Source: Apostichopus japonicus (taxonomy: Eukaryota; Echinodermata; Holothuroidea; Aspidochirotida; Stichopodidae). From it: a stretch of DNA of 60,000 bases. The DNA is taken from positions 9,635,501 to 9,695,500 of the forward strand of contig NC_092570.1 in the NCBI RefSeq assembly GCF_037975245.1, in the 5' to 3' direction. Shown here piece after piece: positions 33,795 to 44,239 of this stretch; within the stretch, counting starts at the first letter, position 1, and each line of letters starts with the position of its first letter. The position numbers and the translations under genes are program-made. The notes below the pieces were generated by a model, which saw nothing but the letters and a program-made list of their open reading frames with translations, did no database searches and was not told the DNA's origin.

Positions 33795-36700
33795 CTACAT
33801 CGCCACTCCCAGAAGAAATCCAGCCCCGAAGCTCCCCGACAGGATTACATTCTTCTTTATTAAATCCTTGGCCTGAAAAACACAAAAGTGAAGCACATCA
33901 GGTTCAGCATTTGCAAAGAAATTATTTTTAAAGTTGTCGATTCGGTCAAACAGCAGTTATCAGGGGAGGCTTTTAACTGCCTTGTAAGGGACAAGTTAAA
34001 TTTTACTTTGAGTTGAAGATTTATTCCACTAGCGTACTACGTAAAAGTTAATGCAGAGAACACAGAGGTATTTTTACGGTTGGCTCTGGAAAATACAGAT
34101 CTCAATATCTTGTTCCTATGATATATCTTGTTCCTACGGAGTGTTAGCTCAGTGGTTAACACCGGTGCCTTTCAATAATATAAGGTCCAGAGTTTGAGTC
34201 ACTCCAAGATTAAAGTACAGTATGTCGTCCAGTTACAGAGTTGTTGACAATTGACAATTTATAACCATGGGGGCTAAAATATGAATCTAAGAGAATGAGT
34301 TCGGTCAGCTTGCGGCTTTGATAAGCCAATGATGGCTTCTTCGCGAGTTCCTGCTTGCAGGAGGATCTAAAATACATACATACTATACATAATGTTGTGT
34401 GAAGGTAACTAGCAGTGACGTAGTACTTGAAAAGTAGTCGGTACTAGAGAAGTACTCAAGTACCTTTTGCAAGTAAAACTCCTACTCAGTGACAAGTACT
34501 AAAATGAACAAAAATCCTGTATTCGGATTTTAAAATTTTGTCCTTGGGCGCTGTTAATTGGTGCCCAGACCCTTTAACTCGGAATATGCTACTTAGAACC
34601 CCAATTACTCGAGGGAAGCTTGTTGCTCGGATAAAAGGATGTGACTACTTACAACACTTGTTATGTAAGAGAAACATTTCTTTACTTAAAAAAGTGTGAC
34701 ACACTTGGTGAACAGTTTGCTTTTAATGTGTAAAATATCTTTATTGTAAGAAAATGACATGATGTTACTCTCACTGCTATTGTCAAAGATACACAACTAG
34801 TTTCAAAAAAATAACACCTGGAAAAGGTATCTTTGGGATACACAGGTTATAACCTTCACTGGAGAAGCAGAGATTCTGTTTGGAAAACTTAATACCGCTA
34901 CAAATAGGCTACCTACTGGAAACATCCCCCTTTCATACTCGTTAGAGTACTCTTTCTGGAAAAGATGATGTTGAGGTCAACCAACAGTACCTGTACCTGT
35001 CCTATAACCACTTTTGACCATTGGAATCAGTCCAGTTTTATATGTATTACTTAATCTTGACCATTAAAGCTGTCCTCAAAATGAGTACATCATGCAAGCA
35101 TTGCATATCAACATCAAGGTAGCTTCAATTGAGTTGCCAGTTATTAAAGAGAACCCCTTCCTAAGCAACATATGATTGACACCGTTCCATTTCCAAAAAA
35201 AAAAAAAAAAAATTCTCATGTGCAGTTGATAGTGGAAATTCATTTTTTTATACCATGGCAGGTATTAAGCCTGTGACTGCTAAAATAATAGTCTACAATA
35301 AATTGAATCCACAATGAATCTTCACCAGTATTTGGAATGTGGTGGATTGAAAGATGATACACCAAATCAGTTTATGGCAGGTTACCAGTTGTAGTGCAGT
35401 GAGGCACACAGGGTTCATTGGGTAGGATATTGGTAATACATACCTGATGAAATAACCCCGATACCTGGGGCAACCTCTGTTCAGCTTCCCTTGTAATTCT
35501 TGACTGTGTCTTGCTAACGTCCCGTTCCACTCTTTGCCAATCAATCCTTAGATAGCCAGTTTGATGTCCAACCTAGGAAACATGGAGATAAAATAGACAT
35601 TTGTAAAGTAATTGATTACTATGAATAGTTACAGAATTTCCATATTTATAGATTAGAAAATATAAACAGCTTTCTTCAGTGCTTGGAAATTTACTGACAC
35701 CACCACAAAATGTTTACCTGTTTTGTGTTCTTTGAGTTTCAACCCCCCCCCCCCCACCATCCACCTTGGTCTCGCATCCCCAACATGGGATGCTTTAATC
35801 CATTGACCTGAAAATCTGTAATACAAGGGCCCAACAGGCACTATGGTTTCTTGCTTATTAAAGTGTTGTATGTCATCACCTAATATCATAATATTTATGC
35901 CCACATATACCAGCTATTAATCAACAACTGTATTCCAGGTTTGAATAGAATATAACTTAAGGTTGTGGAGTTATTGGAACTTTTTTGCCCCTCCCAAAAT
36001 TGGGCAAAATATAATTTTGCACCATAGTGTTCCCAAAAATATTGGGACCCCTATCCATCTCCACAATTTTCTCAAGGAGTGAGTGGGACCCTGTGATCAT
36101 TGAAGCTGACTCCTGTTGGGGAAAGGGGGGGGGCAGGATATGGGAGCATCCACCTTTCTGAGGAAATTAAATTGTGCCAATACCTAAATTTTGAATTATT
36201 TTGTAAGGTTGAAAAGGGGGATGGATGTACAGGCCCACACTCTTGGCATCAATGACTTACAACTCCCCATCACACCCCTACCCTTGCTTAAGCTATTGTG
36301 CAGAATCCCTTAAAAAAAGCAGCATGGGAGAATGATCTTAAGTTTCAGGCTACAGTAAGTGTTCAATTTACCAGAATAAGGAAGAAACCACCACCAACGG
36401 CTGTTGCAGCTAACTTTCCAACTTTCTGAAACAAATATCCCGCAACCCTACGAAAAAAAAAAGATGAGAAAATTAATGAGCAATTAATGAGCTATGATAC
36501 TGTTGTATTCTTAGCCTAGGTGTTTACTTGTTTTCAAAAGTGTGTAATGAGCTGCTGCTGTATAAATAATGTCCACAACAGGACAACATTACTGTATGCC
36601 AGCTTGTGGAATATTACAATGCAAACAACACAAGCTAATATAGATCATGTAGAAACAACAAGTCTGACTTGTGACAGTTCATTCATTTCAATGTTTGTCA

Positions 36701-39700
36701 TTCCAAGTCTGAAGTTATAAATAATAATCATAATCATTAATAACATTTATATAGCGCCTAATACAAAAGTTTCTAAGCGCTTAACAAAGGAAAATAGAAA
36801 CAAAGCAAACAAACACTAAAAAAAAAAAAGTAAACGATTATTGCTTTCATTTAAAAAATTTCAACATTGGTGGAAGTTCATTTAAGCTTTACCTCTAAAG
36901 TTATTACTATTGCAAGGGTTTTCAGAATTTGGCGCATAGTGACCTCCATAGACCTACAAACTACGTTCTTTTATTTAATAAGTTGTATCATCTGTACATA
37001 CCAAGTATGAAGTTCTTCACAGACTTATATTTAAATGTTGACATATTTTGACCTCAAATGACCTTGGACTGCCACACGTCACAATAGGCCTACTCACTAT
37101 TAAACATGCATCCACACACAAAGTATGGAGTTGAACAACCATGAACATGTCGTAGTTAGAGGGGCGGTTTACAAGCCAAGGCCCACATCGGACAAACACA
37201 TGCAATCACCATATATGTATGTATGTATATGTATGTATGTATATCAGATCCTCCTTCAAGCAGAAACTTATTCCAGTAAATTCTAAGAAATCTTCAGACA
37301 CTGAAGGATTATTGGCTTGAATTGGATAGTCAGTCTGCAGTCATGTGCTCTGTAAGCTATTAAATCTGTCAAGTCTTTAATTGGAGGCTATCTCACTCAT
37401 TATGTTATTTATTACATTTTTTTGCTGATGGTAACAGTGAAAAGCCACTGACAGTACCTTTACGAACTTGCATCAAGTGTAACCTCTCCCCAGTTACATT
37501 GGTGCAAGGCAGAAAGCAGTCATGAAGAGTATGCAAGAGTAGATGCACGGTACCAATGTTTGTTAGTAAACCATAAACTGAAATCTAACTGGAAATATCC
37601 ATCAACTATATGCATTGCAGACCTGACAATTTAGCACTTACCAGCCACTAGATGCACCGATACTAATCTGAACAGGAACAGATTTTGTAGATAATTCTCC
37701 ATCTAAAGCTCTGGTTAGCCAGTTCTTTCCAACCTCAGTGAGATCCAACACCTCAAACGATTCATCTTTTTCCTGCCTCGAATCTGGAAGAGAGAAAATC
37801 TCTGGCTTTAAATAAGACATAATGTGCCAGTTTCTTTAAACAGAAGTATAAACTTTAATTGTCTTTATAATTTAAACCTTTTACTTATAGATCAATAGTT
37901 TGGGATTTTGCCTTAAAAATAATATAAAAAAAATCTTATAATTGCCAGAGACTAAAGATCTATTCATGTATTACAGCAACAACGAGATGCACAAAGCTAG
38001 AACATCTTGCAATTGACATCGATCTCCTATAAAATTTGTTATGAACAGCATTATTTCTATGTATGACTGAACTGTCAAAAGTAGTTACTTTACTTCTGTT
38101 TTCATTCCCCCTTTGTCAACCCTCTTCTGGTAGCTCTCTTCCACTTTTTTCCTTTTTTCCTTTTTTCTCCACACTTTTCTGTCTTTGTCCTTCTCCAGAT
38201 TACTCCCTACCTCTTCACTTAATCCTCTCTTTATCCCTCCACAGTTTATCTCCTACCAATCTTCTTCCCCTGGTTGGTTTCTTTCTCCTTCCCTTGTCTA
38301 CTAATCCTCTTACATCTATCTCTTTTGTGTTCACCCTGCTAACTAACTTATCTGTGCTCTTTGTATGTATTTGTCCCTTCTGTTAAGTACTGTAACTTGT
38401 CATTCAGCCTCTGAAGATCCTACTAGGGATCAAAACATCAGGCCCTCTTACTGTTACACATATTTTATATCAGTATGGGTAGTACAACAGCTCATGTGAG
38501 TAATAGTATGATATACTGTAGAATTGTCCAGGTTGTATGATTGTGAGTACTACAGTAGAATCTAAGCATGAGTATGTACAGTATTCTTACACAGAACTTT
38601 AGTACCTATCCTAGATTTCCAAAATGCATTAGGTAAGTAAGTATGAGCACAGAGCTCTGTGCCAGAACTAAAGTACAGACTTACAAACTTCGCTGCAAAA
38701 TTGTTTACATTTTATAGAATACTATCATTGTGGAGTGTTAGCTCAGTGGTTTACGCCGGTGCCTTTCAATAATAAGGTCCCGAGTTCGAGTCACTCCAAT
38801 GTATGTCGTCCAGTTACAGAGCTGTTGACAATTGACAATTCATAATCATGGACGTTAAATATGAATGTAAGAGACTGACTTCGGTCAGCTTGCGGCTTTG
38901 ATAAGCCAAAGAGGCTTCTTCTTGGCAAGTTCCTGCTTGCAGGAGGATCTAAAATACATCATCTTAAGAGAGCTTGCTTTTATTCAGGAAGGGAGGCCGA
39001 CTTAATAAAAATCTTATTCTTGAAATCTGCTCTGCCTCTCTATCTGGGAATGATTTGGATTCAATCTCCTGGAAAGAAGATTTAGATATATGATGTTCTA
39101 ATAGTTTGGGCCTTTGGGGGCAATACAAAGGAATTGTTACAAACTTTATGCCAGTTTGAGAAGAAACTACCATGTAAGATCAAATCAATAATGGTTTTAG
39201 AAAAGTTGTAATGTAAGCCCTGACTACAAAGTTAACACTCCATTTCAGACTGATACTGGTCTGGAATTTTCATATTTTAAGACAATAATGCAACTTTATC
39301 TGCTCTGCTTGTTAATTTCTGTGTAGGAAAAGGAAACATTTGATAGGAAATTTTATGATCTTTCCTAAGGGTTCAGGCTTAATAGTGTTTCGTGTTGACG
39401 TTTGCTTCCGCTTTGCTTAACTGAACCTTCCAAAATATGTGCAAAGGCAGTAAAATAAGTGGTCATTTCAACACTAGAGCCTCACTTTAATATTTTTACT
39501 GTTATCTAAAGGTTTTTGAGGAATAAAACAACCATCTTGTTCTGTCTAACTTAGATACTCCATGTTGAAGAGAGGGTTGCTCTGTAGTGTAGGAACACAC
39601 TAGACAAATCACTGCTAGCCCATACCACTACTGTACACATGCAACTTAAATTCCTTCATTGCAAATCCAGCCTAGGTTGATGTACAGTAACCTGACAAAA

Positions 39701-40686
39701 TTCATCAAAAGAATTTTCTGTGTACACAATTTATCTCCCTGATTGCCTTATATTAAGGAAATTACAAGTTCTGCAATTTCTACCAATTTTCAGTATGAGG
39801 ACTAAAATTATTAAGTTACTCTGTATATGATGACATGTAGTTGACTAACTGTAGGCTATACTATTTATGTACACAGTGCCAGTTTGTACCCTTTGCACAT
39901 TGAACTTAATCCTAGGTAGTAGTCACCAAATTCCAGTAGTGAATGTACCTTCATAAATTTGGCCACAACTTTCACATTTTTGTACAAATTCAAATTGCTT
40001 TAATCCAGTCAGAAGAGGTCAATGTACATACCTGGTGGTATTTATTACAGGTTTGATGCATTATCTTTGAGCAACTATTTATTGAACAGGTTAGACTGTG
40101 TACACCATTTTGCATGGCCTAGTCTATGCCATTGTATTCAGTAATGATAGGCCTAGGATTAACACTGTTCGCTCATGTTCTAGTTAGCATTAGCCATAGC
40201 ATAAGTGATCACAGGCATCAACAATGTTGCCTAAGATACTGCAACTTGCGAGCTTCACTACAAATGGTACACAAATGCTGCAGTCTTAATTCGACTAGGT
40301 CAACGTACTTCTGTACTGCGATCAATATATACAGTGTCACTGATAGTGGAACTGTAGTGTTAGACATAGCGTTATACTCTATGTTACAGTTATACTTATA
40401 CCTATTGAAGTCAAAGCCTTTAGGCCTACACAGTTATTAGGTCTATGCTGTAGGCTTGAGGTTACCTTATTACACTGCAATCAGACTAAATTTTATGACA
40501 GCAGCCCATAACTTAGGAAATATGGATTATGTCTGAGAATGAGGAAAAGCTATTATTAGTAGGCCTAGCCTAACTTAGGCGTACAGTAGGCCTAACATTA
40601 GTTTGCGTCAAGTGGGAATGTTCATAGCTTAGCTCGCTATACTGTCCAAGTGTTGCTCCTGGTATACCTTTCTCTAGCTCCGCCAT
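33795..40686 (-). CDS. FUNDC1-like: FUN14 domain-containing protein, FUNDC1-like mitophagy receptor
   Basis: FUNDC1 is an outer mitochondrial membrane protein that recruits LC3-family proteins for mitophagy. Five minus-strand exons splice in phase into 444 nt (147 aa): 40686-40668 (MAELEK), 37783-37642, 36447-36372, 35572-35444 and 33872-33795, with the TAG at 33797-33795. All introns are GT-AG. The N terminus has the LC3-interacting region ESFEVLDL (about residues 14-21; core F16-x-x-L19). Then come [20 protein letters not shown], a glycine-rich membrane helix ([13 protein letters not shown]), [16 protein letters not shown], and a C-terminal membrane helix ending [10 protein letters not shown]. 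Order and length match human FUNDC1 (155 aa). The LIR aromatic is Phe instead of Tyr. The start ATG sits in a short exon with a GCGGAG context. Introns contain SINEs and other repeats. Confidence 0.94.
34138..34381 (+). mobile_element. tRNA-derived SINE, copy 1
   Basis: A tRNA-like head with an A box (TAGCTCAGTGGTTAACACC) and a B box (GAGTTTGAGTCAC) gives a pol III promoter. A unique body (TGTCGTCCAGTTACAGAG, CGGTCAGCTTGCGGCTTTGA) follows, then the tail GGAGGATCTAAAATACATACA. It is close to identical to 38733-38957 and lies in an intron of the FUNDC1-like gene, antisense to it. Confidence 0.9.
34413..34525 (+). mobile_element. hAT-like element end (CAGTGACGTAGTACTTG type)
   Basis: It begins CAGTGACGTAGTACTTG and is followed by the repetitive AAGTACT/AGTACTC word pattern common in non-autonomous hAT elements. 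The right end was not identified. Confidence 0.45.
36721..36835 (+). repeat. ATAGCGC/AAGCGCTT interspersed repeat
   Basis: An AATAATCATAATCATTAATA lead-in is followed by ACATTTATATAGCGCCTAAT and AAAGTTTCTAAGCGCTTAAC. Sequences of this form are widespread in marine animals. It lies in an intron of the FUNDC1-like gene. Confidence 0.55.
36890..37165 (+). repeat. Dispersed repeat, two diverged units
   Basis: Same family as 6410-6715 (landmarks TTGCAAGGGTTTTCAGAATTT, TTTGACCTCAAATGACCTTG, CACAATAGGCC, AAGTATGGAGTTGAACAACC). No exact DR1 site is present. Confidence 0.6.
37208..37275 (-). mobile_element. SINE 3' end with TACA repeat tail
   Basis: The reverse complement reads CTGCTTGAAGGAGGATCTGA followed by (TACATACA)n. 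This is the 3' end of the SINE family at 34138-34381, with its simple-repeat tail (37216-37240). The rest is missing. Confidence 0.65.
38090..38470 (+). repeat. Pyrimidine-rich tract ending in a hammerhead-like motif
   Basis: About 290 bp that are mostly C and T (38095-38385) are followed by CTGAAGATCCTACTAGGGAT (38411-38430) and CAAAACATCAGG. This layout resembles the terminal repeats of Penelope-like elements, which often carry a hammerhead ribozyme (CUGANGA - stem - GAAAC). Here the GAAAC box reads AAAAC. The plus-strand open frame across it (38063-38386) is a composition artefact. Confidence 0.4.
38733..38957 (+). mobile_element. tRNA-derived SINE, copy 2
   Basis: A box TAGCTCAGTGGTTTACGCC and B box GAGTTCGAGTCAC are better preserved than in copy 1. 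The body is the same and the 3' end is GGAGGATCTAAAATACATC. It sits in the first intron of the FUNDC1-like gene, antisense to it. Confidence 0.9.
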
Positions 40687-41016
40687 TTTCTTGACTGATT
40701 ACACAATAGTCTTAACTGAAAGGTTTCTGAAATTTTGGGCTCTCGGTTAGTTCGATAATTCTGGAGAGAGATTGAAGAAAACCCTTCGAGTTTCACGTGT
40801 TATGGTAAGTCAATTGACTTAATGACAGTTACGCTGTATATGACCACAGTAGTTAGATTCATGTATCCATTTAGTATGAAAGTAATGTAACGGATGTTCT
40901 GCAATCAGGTATCCAAAGGGAAATCACCATTCTTACGAACACTTTCCCGTGGGTTAACATTAGGTCCCATCGTGAAGCTTTTGAGATATGTTTGAACATA
41001 CAAACAATGTTATTAT
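40687..41016 (-). promoter_or_regulatory. Upstream region of the FUNDC1-like gene
   Basis: This lies directly 5' of the start codon on the minus strand. No TATA box is evident near the start. The ATG context (AAGAAAATGGCG) suits translation initiation. Assignment as a promoter is by position only. Confidence 0.35.
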
Positions 41017-41396
41017 CAAGGGGGTAGGAACGGGGGGGGGGGGGGCTGGGGGGCTCCAGCCCCCAGTGAAAAATGTGGAGAGGCGGAAGTATCATATTCC
41101 GCCCCCCTCCCCCGGTTCGCAAGTCAGAAAACCCCTTGTTCATTTCCAAATGAGAAAAAAAATCTCATTTGGAGCACCAAATTGCATCTAAGGCCAGGTG
41201 AAAATACAAAATTAAGTTTACTGTACAAAATGGAGTGGGTGTTGAAGTGTGCTATATTGCACCAAATTGCATCTGAGGCCACCTGGAAATGCAAAAAATT
41301 CCAAAGGGAAGGAGGACACCCCCTCCCCTTAGACCCCTCCCCCAGGCCGGCCATCAGTCTTCAGCCCCCACTCAAAAGTACCTTCCTACGCCACTG
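41017..41396. mobile_element. Poly-G hAT-like MITE, family B copy 1 (380 bp)
   Basis: It runs from CAAGGGGGTAGGAACGGGGG to CCTTCCTACGCCACTG. It is closely similar throughout to 44800-45177 (shared landmarks CCAGTGAAAAATGTGGAG, CCGGTTCGCAAGTCAGAAAA, ACCAAATTGCATCT, CCGGCCATCAGTCTTCAG). The possible target duplication is degenerate (GTTATTAT and GTTATTGG, 6 of 8). Confidence 0.8.
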
Positions 41397-41436
41397 TTAT
41401 TGGTCAGTAATCATATTTGCAAAAATCTGTAGAACG

Positions 41437-41680
41437 CAGGCGCGTATCCAGGATTTTCTAACCCGGGGGGCGCGAATTACTATCTAAGCGGAGCGCCACC
41501 ATCGGTTGGCGCGCAGCGTACAAAAAATTTTCTGGTTTTGATACCACCCAGATCACCGGAAATGGCACTTCTCGGGCTTGAAAATGACCAACCAGATGTA
41601 CACTTTTTGCCTGAGAACCAAGTATTTCCCAATAGTTTTTTTTTCCATCCATAACCTTTTTGAAGTTTGTCACCAGTCAC
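41437..41680 (+). mobile_element. hAT-like relic, CGCGTA family
   Basis: It starts CAGGCGCGTATCCAGGATTT and shares GAGCGCCACCATCGGTTGGC and a GTACAA-AAATTTTCTGG segment with the elements at 42279-42552 and 15203-15516. The right end is not clear. Confidence 0.55.
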
Positions 41681-42278
41681 ACATCATGTTCAACCTCATC
41701 GCATGTCCTGTGGATCATTGCTTTTGTAGGTGATTCTACGTCGCGGCCCACAATATCCGTCAGCCCCACTTTTCAAGGTTTTAAGCCCATTATTTGTTCA
41801 GAATTTGAAAATTCACGTTACTCGTGATTAAACTCAATTCAAATCATACCCATAATGTTGCACAAAATTTCATCTATGGACAACCAATATAGAAAAACCC
41901 AAGGGCGGCAGAAGCACTTTTAATCTGGGGGGGGGGGGCACCGACATCAAAGGGCACTTTGCAGATATTCGATTGGACTGATGCAGCCTTATATTTAGTA
42001 CCATTTATAACTCTTATTGTATTTATCTTATTTGCGTATACACATCACTCCATCAACGCCCCCCCCCCCCCCCCTCAAGGAAAATATGCATACTAGCACT
42101 GCAATATCCAATGTGCAAATTAGGAAACATGGAACAAGTTTTCTTTTGAGACAAAATGAGGTGCTAATGAATCTCTAAGGAATCTTCCGAATTAGAATTT
42201 ATTTCTTGTTAATATCTTAACAATTTTTTTCCATTCGAAATAGCTTTGAGTTTGACCCACAGAAATTCATTAGAAATT

Positions 42279-42552
42279 CAGCGGCCTAGCCAGGATTTGC
42301 AAAGTTGTATGCACGACTATCTGAGCGGAGCGCCACCATCGGTTGGCGCGGAGCGTGCAAGAATTTTTTTGGTTTTACAAACCCCTCAGATGGCCGGAAA
42401 CGGCCCTTCCCGAGTGTTCATTCTGGTTCCCTGGCCTCTTGCTAACTTGAGACACCTAAATTTTTATGTAGAAAAAGGGCACATTTTTAACCTGAGGAAA
42501 AGTGAGGGGGGGGGGGCACGTGCCCCATGTGCCCCCGGTTCCGCCGCCCTTG
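42279..42552 (+). mobile_element. hAT-like MITE, CGCGTA family
   Basis: The left end is CAGCGGCCTAGCCAGGATTT and the right end is GGTTCCGCCGCCCTTG. It shares the GGAGCGCCACCATCGGTTGG block with 41437-41680. The flanks show no convincing 8-bp duplication. A related end, CAAGGGCGGCAGAAGCAC, occurs at about 41900. Confidence 0.55.
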
Positions 42553-42761
42553 GAAAAACCTCCTTGAACCCCTAACAGACCGGTCAATATTGCACGAGTA
42601 GAGGGACGTGTGATGAAGAATGTGGGTCAGAAATTTTCAAAAATTCAGACACAGTTAATTTCTTGGTGTACAAATATTAAAACCTCTTATAACGGATATT
42701 ATAAAACTTGGTTGAAGGAAATGAAAATATAGCAGATATTTCCGAAACCGAACAATACACA

Positions 42762-43045
42762 CATAGGCGTAGGAGGCGGGGGGGGGGGTGGGGCTGCAGC
42801 CCCTAATTCGCCATTACTAATGTAAAAGAGAGTTTTAACATAATTGAACCTCGATGATTTTACCCATCTATACATAAGACATTTCGTTGTTTACATTAGC
42901 ATCCCGCGGTATACTGAGCAACTTTCACGGACCGTAAGGTACACGATGGCATCTGATGTAATAGCCGATGCTTGCTTATATGATATTGACATTAACATGT
43001 TGGAATTTTTGGTTATTTTTTTCGGGCAAGTCGGACAATTTTGAG
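42762..43045 (-). mobile_element. Poly-G hAT-like MITE, family A copy, inverted
   Basis: It begins at a CATAGGCGTAGGAG terminus with a G run and GGGCTGCAGCCCC. In reverse orientation it carries the interior of 47629-48055 (TTAACATGTTG and GGTTATTTTTTTCGGGCAAG). The far end is lost. Confidence 0.7.
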
Positions 43046-43120
43046 GCTGTTCATCCTGGAACGCCATTTTCATGCTCACTGATATGATGTGATATCTGCT
43101 GTTTGCTTTACAAATTCGAA

Positions 43121-43450
43121 CCGGCGCGTAGCAAGGAATTTGCCAAGGAAAGGGCGAAGCCTGTAGGCAAATTATCTAAGCGTAGCTCCTCCATTAGTTG
43201 GCGCGAAGCGTATAAGAAAATTTTGGCCGAAAGTGCCTCCCAGATCGCTGGAAATGGCACTACCCAGGACCATTTGTTGGCGCGAAGCGTACAAGCAAAT
43301 TTTGGCCGAAAATGCCTCCCAGATCGCTGGAAATGACACTCCCCAGGCCTTGTAAGTTGCATCTTAGCACTTTCTATTTTGAAATTACTAGCGATATCAT
43401 AAAAAAAAATATGCTGAAGGTGGGGGGGGGGGCGGTCGCCCCCTTTCCGA
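43121..43450 (-). mobile_element. hAT-like relic with internal tandem duplication
   Basis: In reverse orientation it matches the 15203-15516 element (CGGCGCGTAGCAAGGAATTT; GAAATTACTAGCGATATCAT). A roughly 75-bp segment (TTGGCGCGAAGCGTA ... GCCTCCCAGATCGCTGGAAA) is duplicated at about 43197-43266 and 43276-43347. The far terminus is missing. Confidence 0.7.
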
Positions 43451-43732
43451 AATTTGTCATGTTCCCCGACGACACGGTCGAGTTCGAGACCAGCCACAGT
43501 TGGTTTCGTAGCACCGTTCTACAATTGATTAAGGCGTATATACACACACACGCGTTATGATAGACCATATATAGAATATAGATCATGAGTGAGTGAAGAA
43601 AAATGGAAATGTCAACAATTGAGTTGTCGGTGTAAGGGGTAGGGTGAGGCACACGCCTCTTCCGAAATCCTTGATCCGTCACTGGCTACCCTGTGTATAT
43701 AATAGGGATCAGCGCTGTAATAATGTCGCTGT

Positions 43733-43930
43733 TCCTCTTTCTCTTCCCGGTGTCTTGGCGTTTTTCTTTAACTCCCTCCCTTTCTCTTTTTTCTCTCTTT
43801 CTTCTTTTTCTTTTCCCTTCCATCCTCTCATGCTCCTCTTTTCTCTCCTCTTTTTTCTTCTCTTTTTTTCTCTCCTCTTTTTTTTACCCCGGGGGCGCGC
43901 GCCCCCAACGCCCCCCTGGATACGCACCTG
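43733..43930 (+). repeat. Polypyrimidine tract and hAT right end
   Basis: An almost pure C/T tract (about 43733-43890) runs into GGGGGCGCGCGCCCCC and then CCTGGATACGCACCTG (ending at 43930), a hAT-type terminus. A further terminus, the complement of CAGTGACGGATCAAGG, ends at about 43684. Open frames here are composition artefacts. Confidence 0.6.
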
Positions 43931-44239
43931 TGAACGTAGACCATACCAGAAATTTATGGAACATTTCTGAGGTTGTCCAAGAGAATGGAGCGTTCCATAT
44001 GCATTTATTTAAAGGGCCTAGCCTGCTTTCAATTCAATCATGATCAGGGCACATGCAGGGCTGGCACACGAAAGTTAGAATTCAGTATCTCTTACCCTTA
44101 ATTTTCTTTTCCTTTATGTTCAGGTGCATAACAAACATTGAACGCATACCTAATGTTACCTTGGTGAGAGGGACTTTCATTGGTCCTTCAGCCTGTCACA
44201 ACTTCCGTGGGATTAAACAAAATGGCACCTTCTAGCGCC

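Noticed and set aside
33628-33885. 85-codon minus-strand frame starting MCFSGQGFN
   Set aside because: It overlaps the last FUNDC1-like exon in the wrong frame. The exon reads [13 protein letters not shown] in another frame with a proper acceptor.
38063-38386. 107-codon Ser/Leu/Pro-rich frame
   Set aside because: Low-complexity pyrimidine tract with no start context or domain; it lies in an intron of the FUNDC1-like gene.
43644-44043. Frames across the polypyrimidine tract (both strands)
   Set aside because: They follow base composition (Phe/Ser/Leu on one strand, Lys/Arg/Glu on the other) and run into a hAT terminus.
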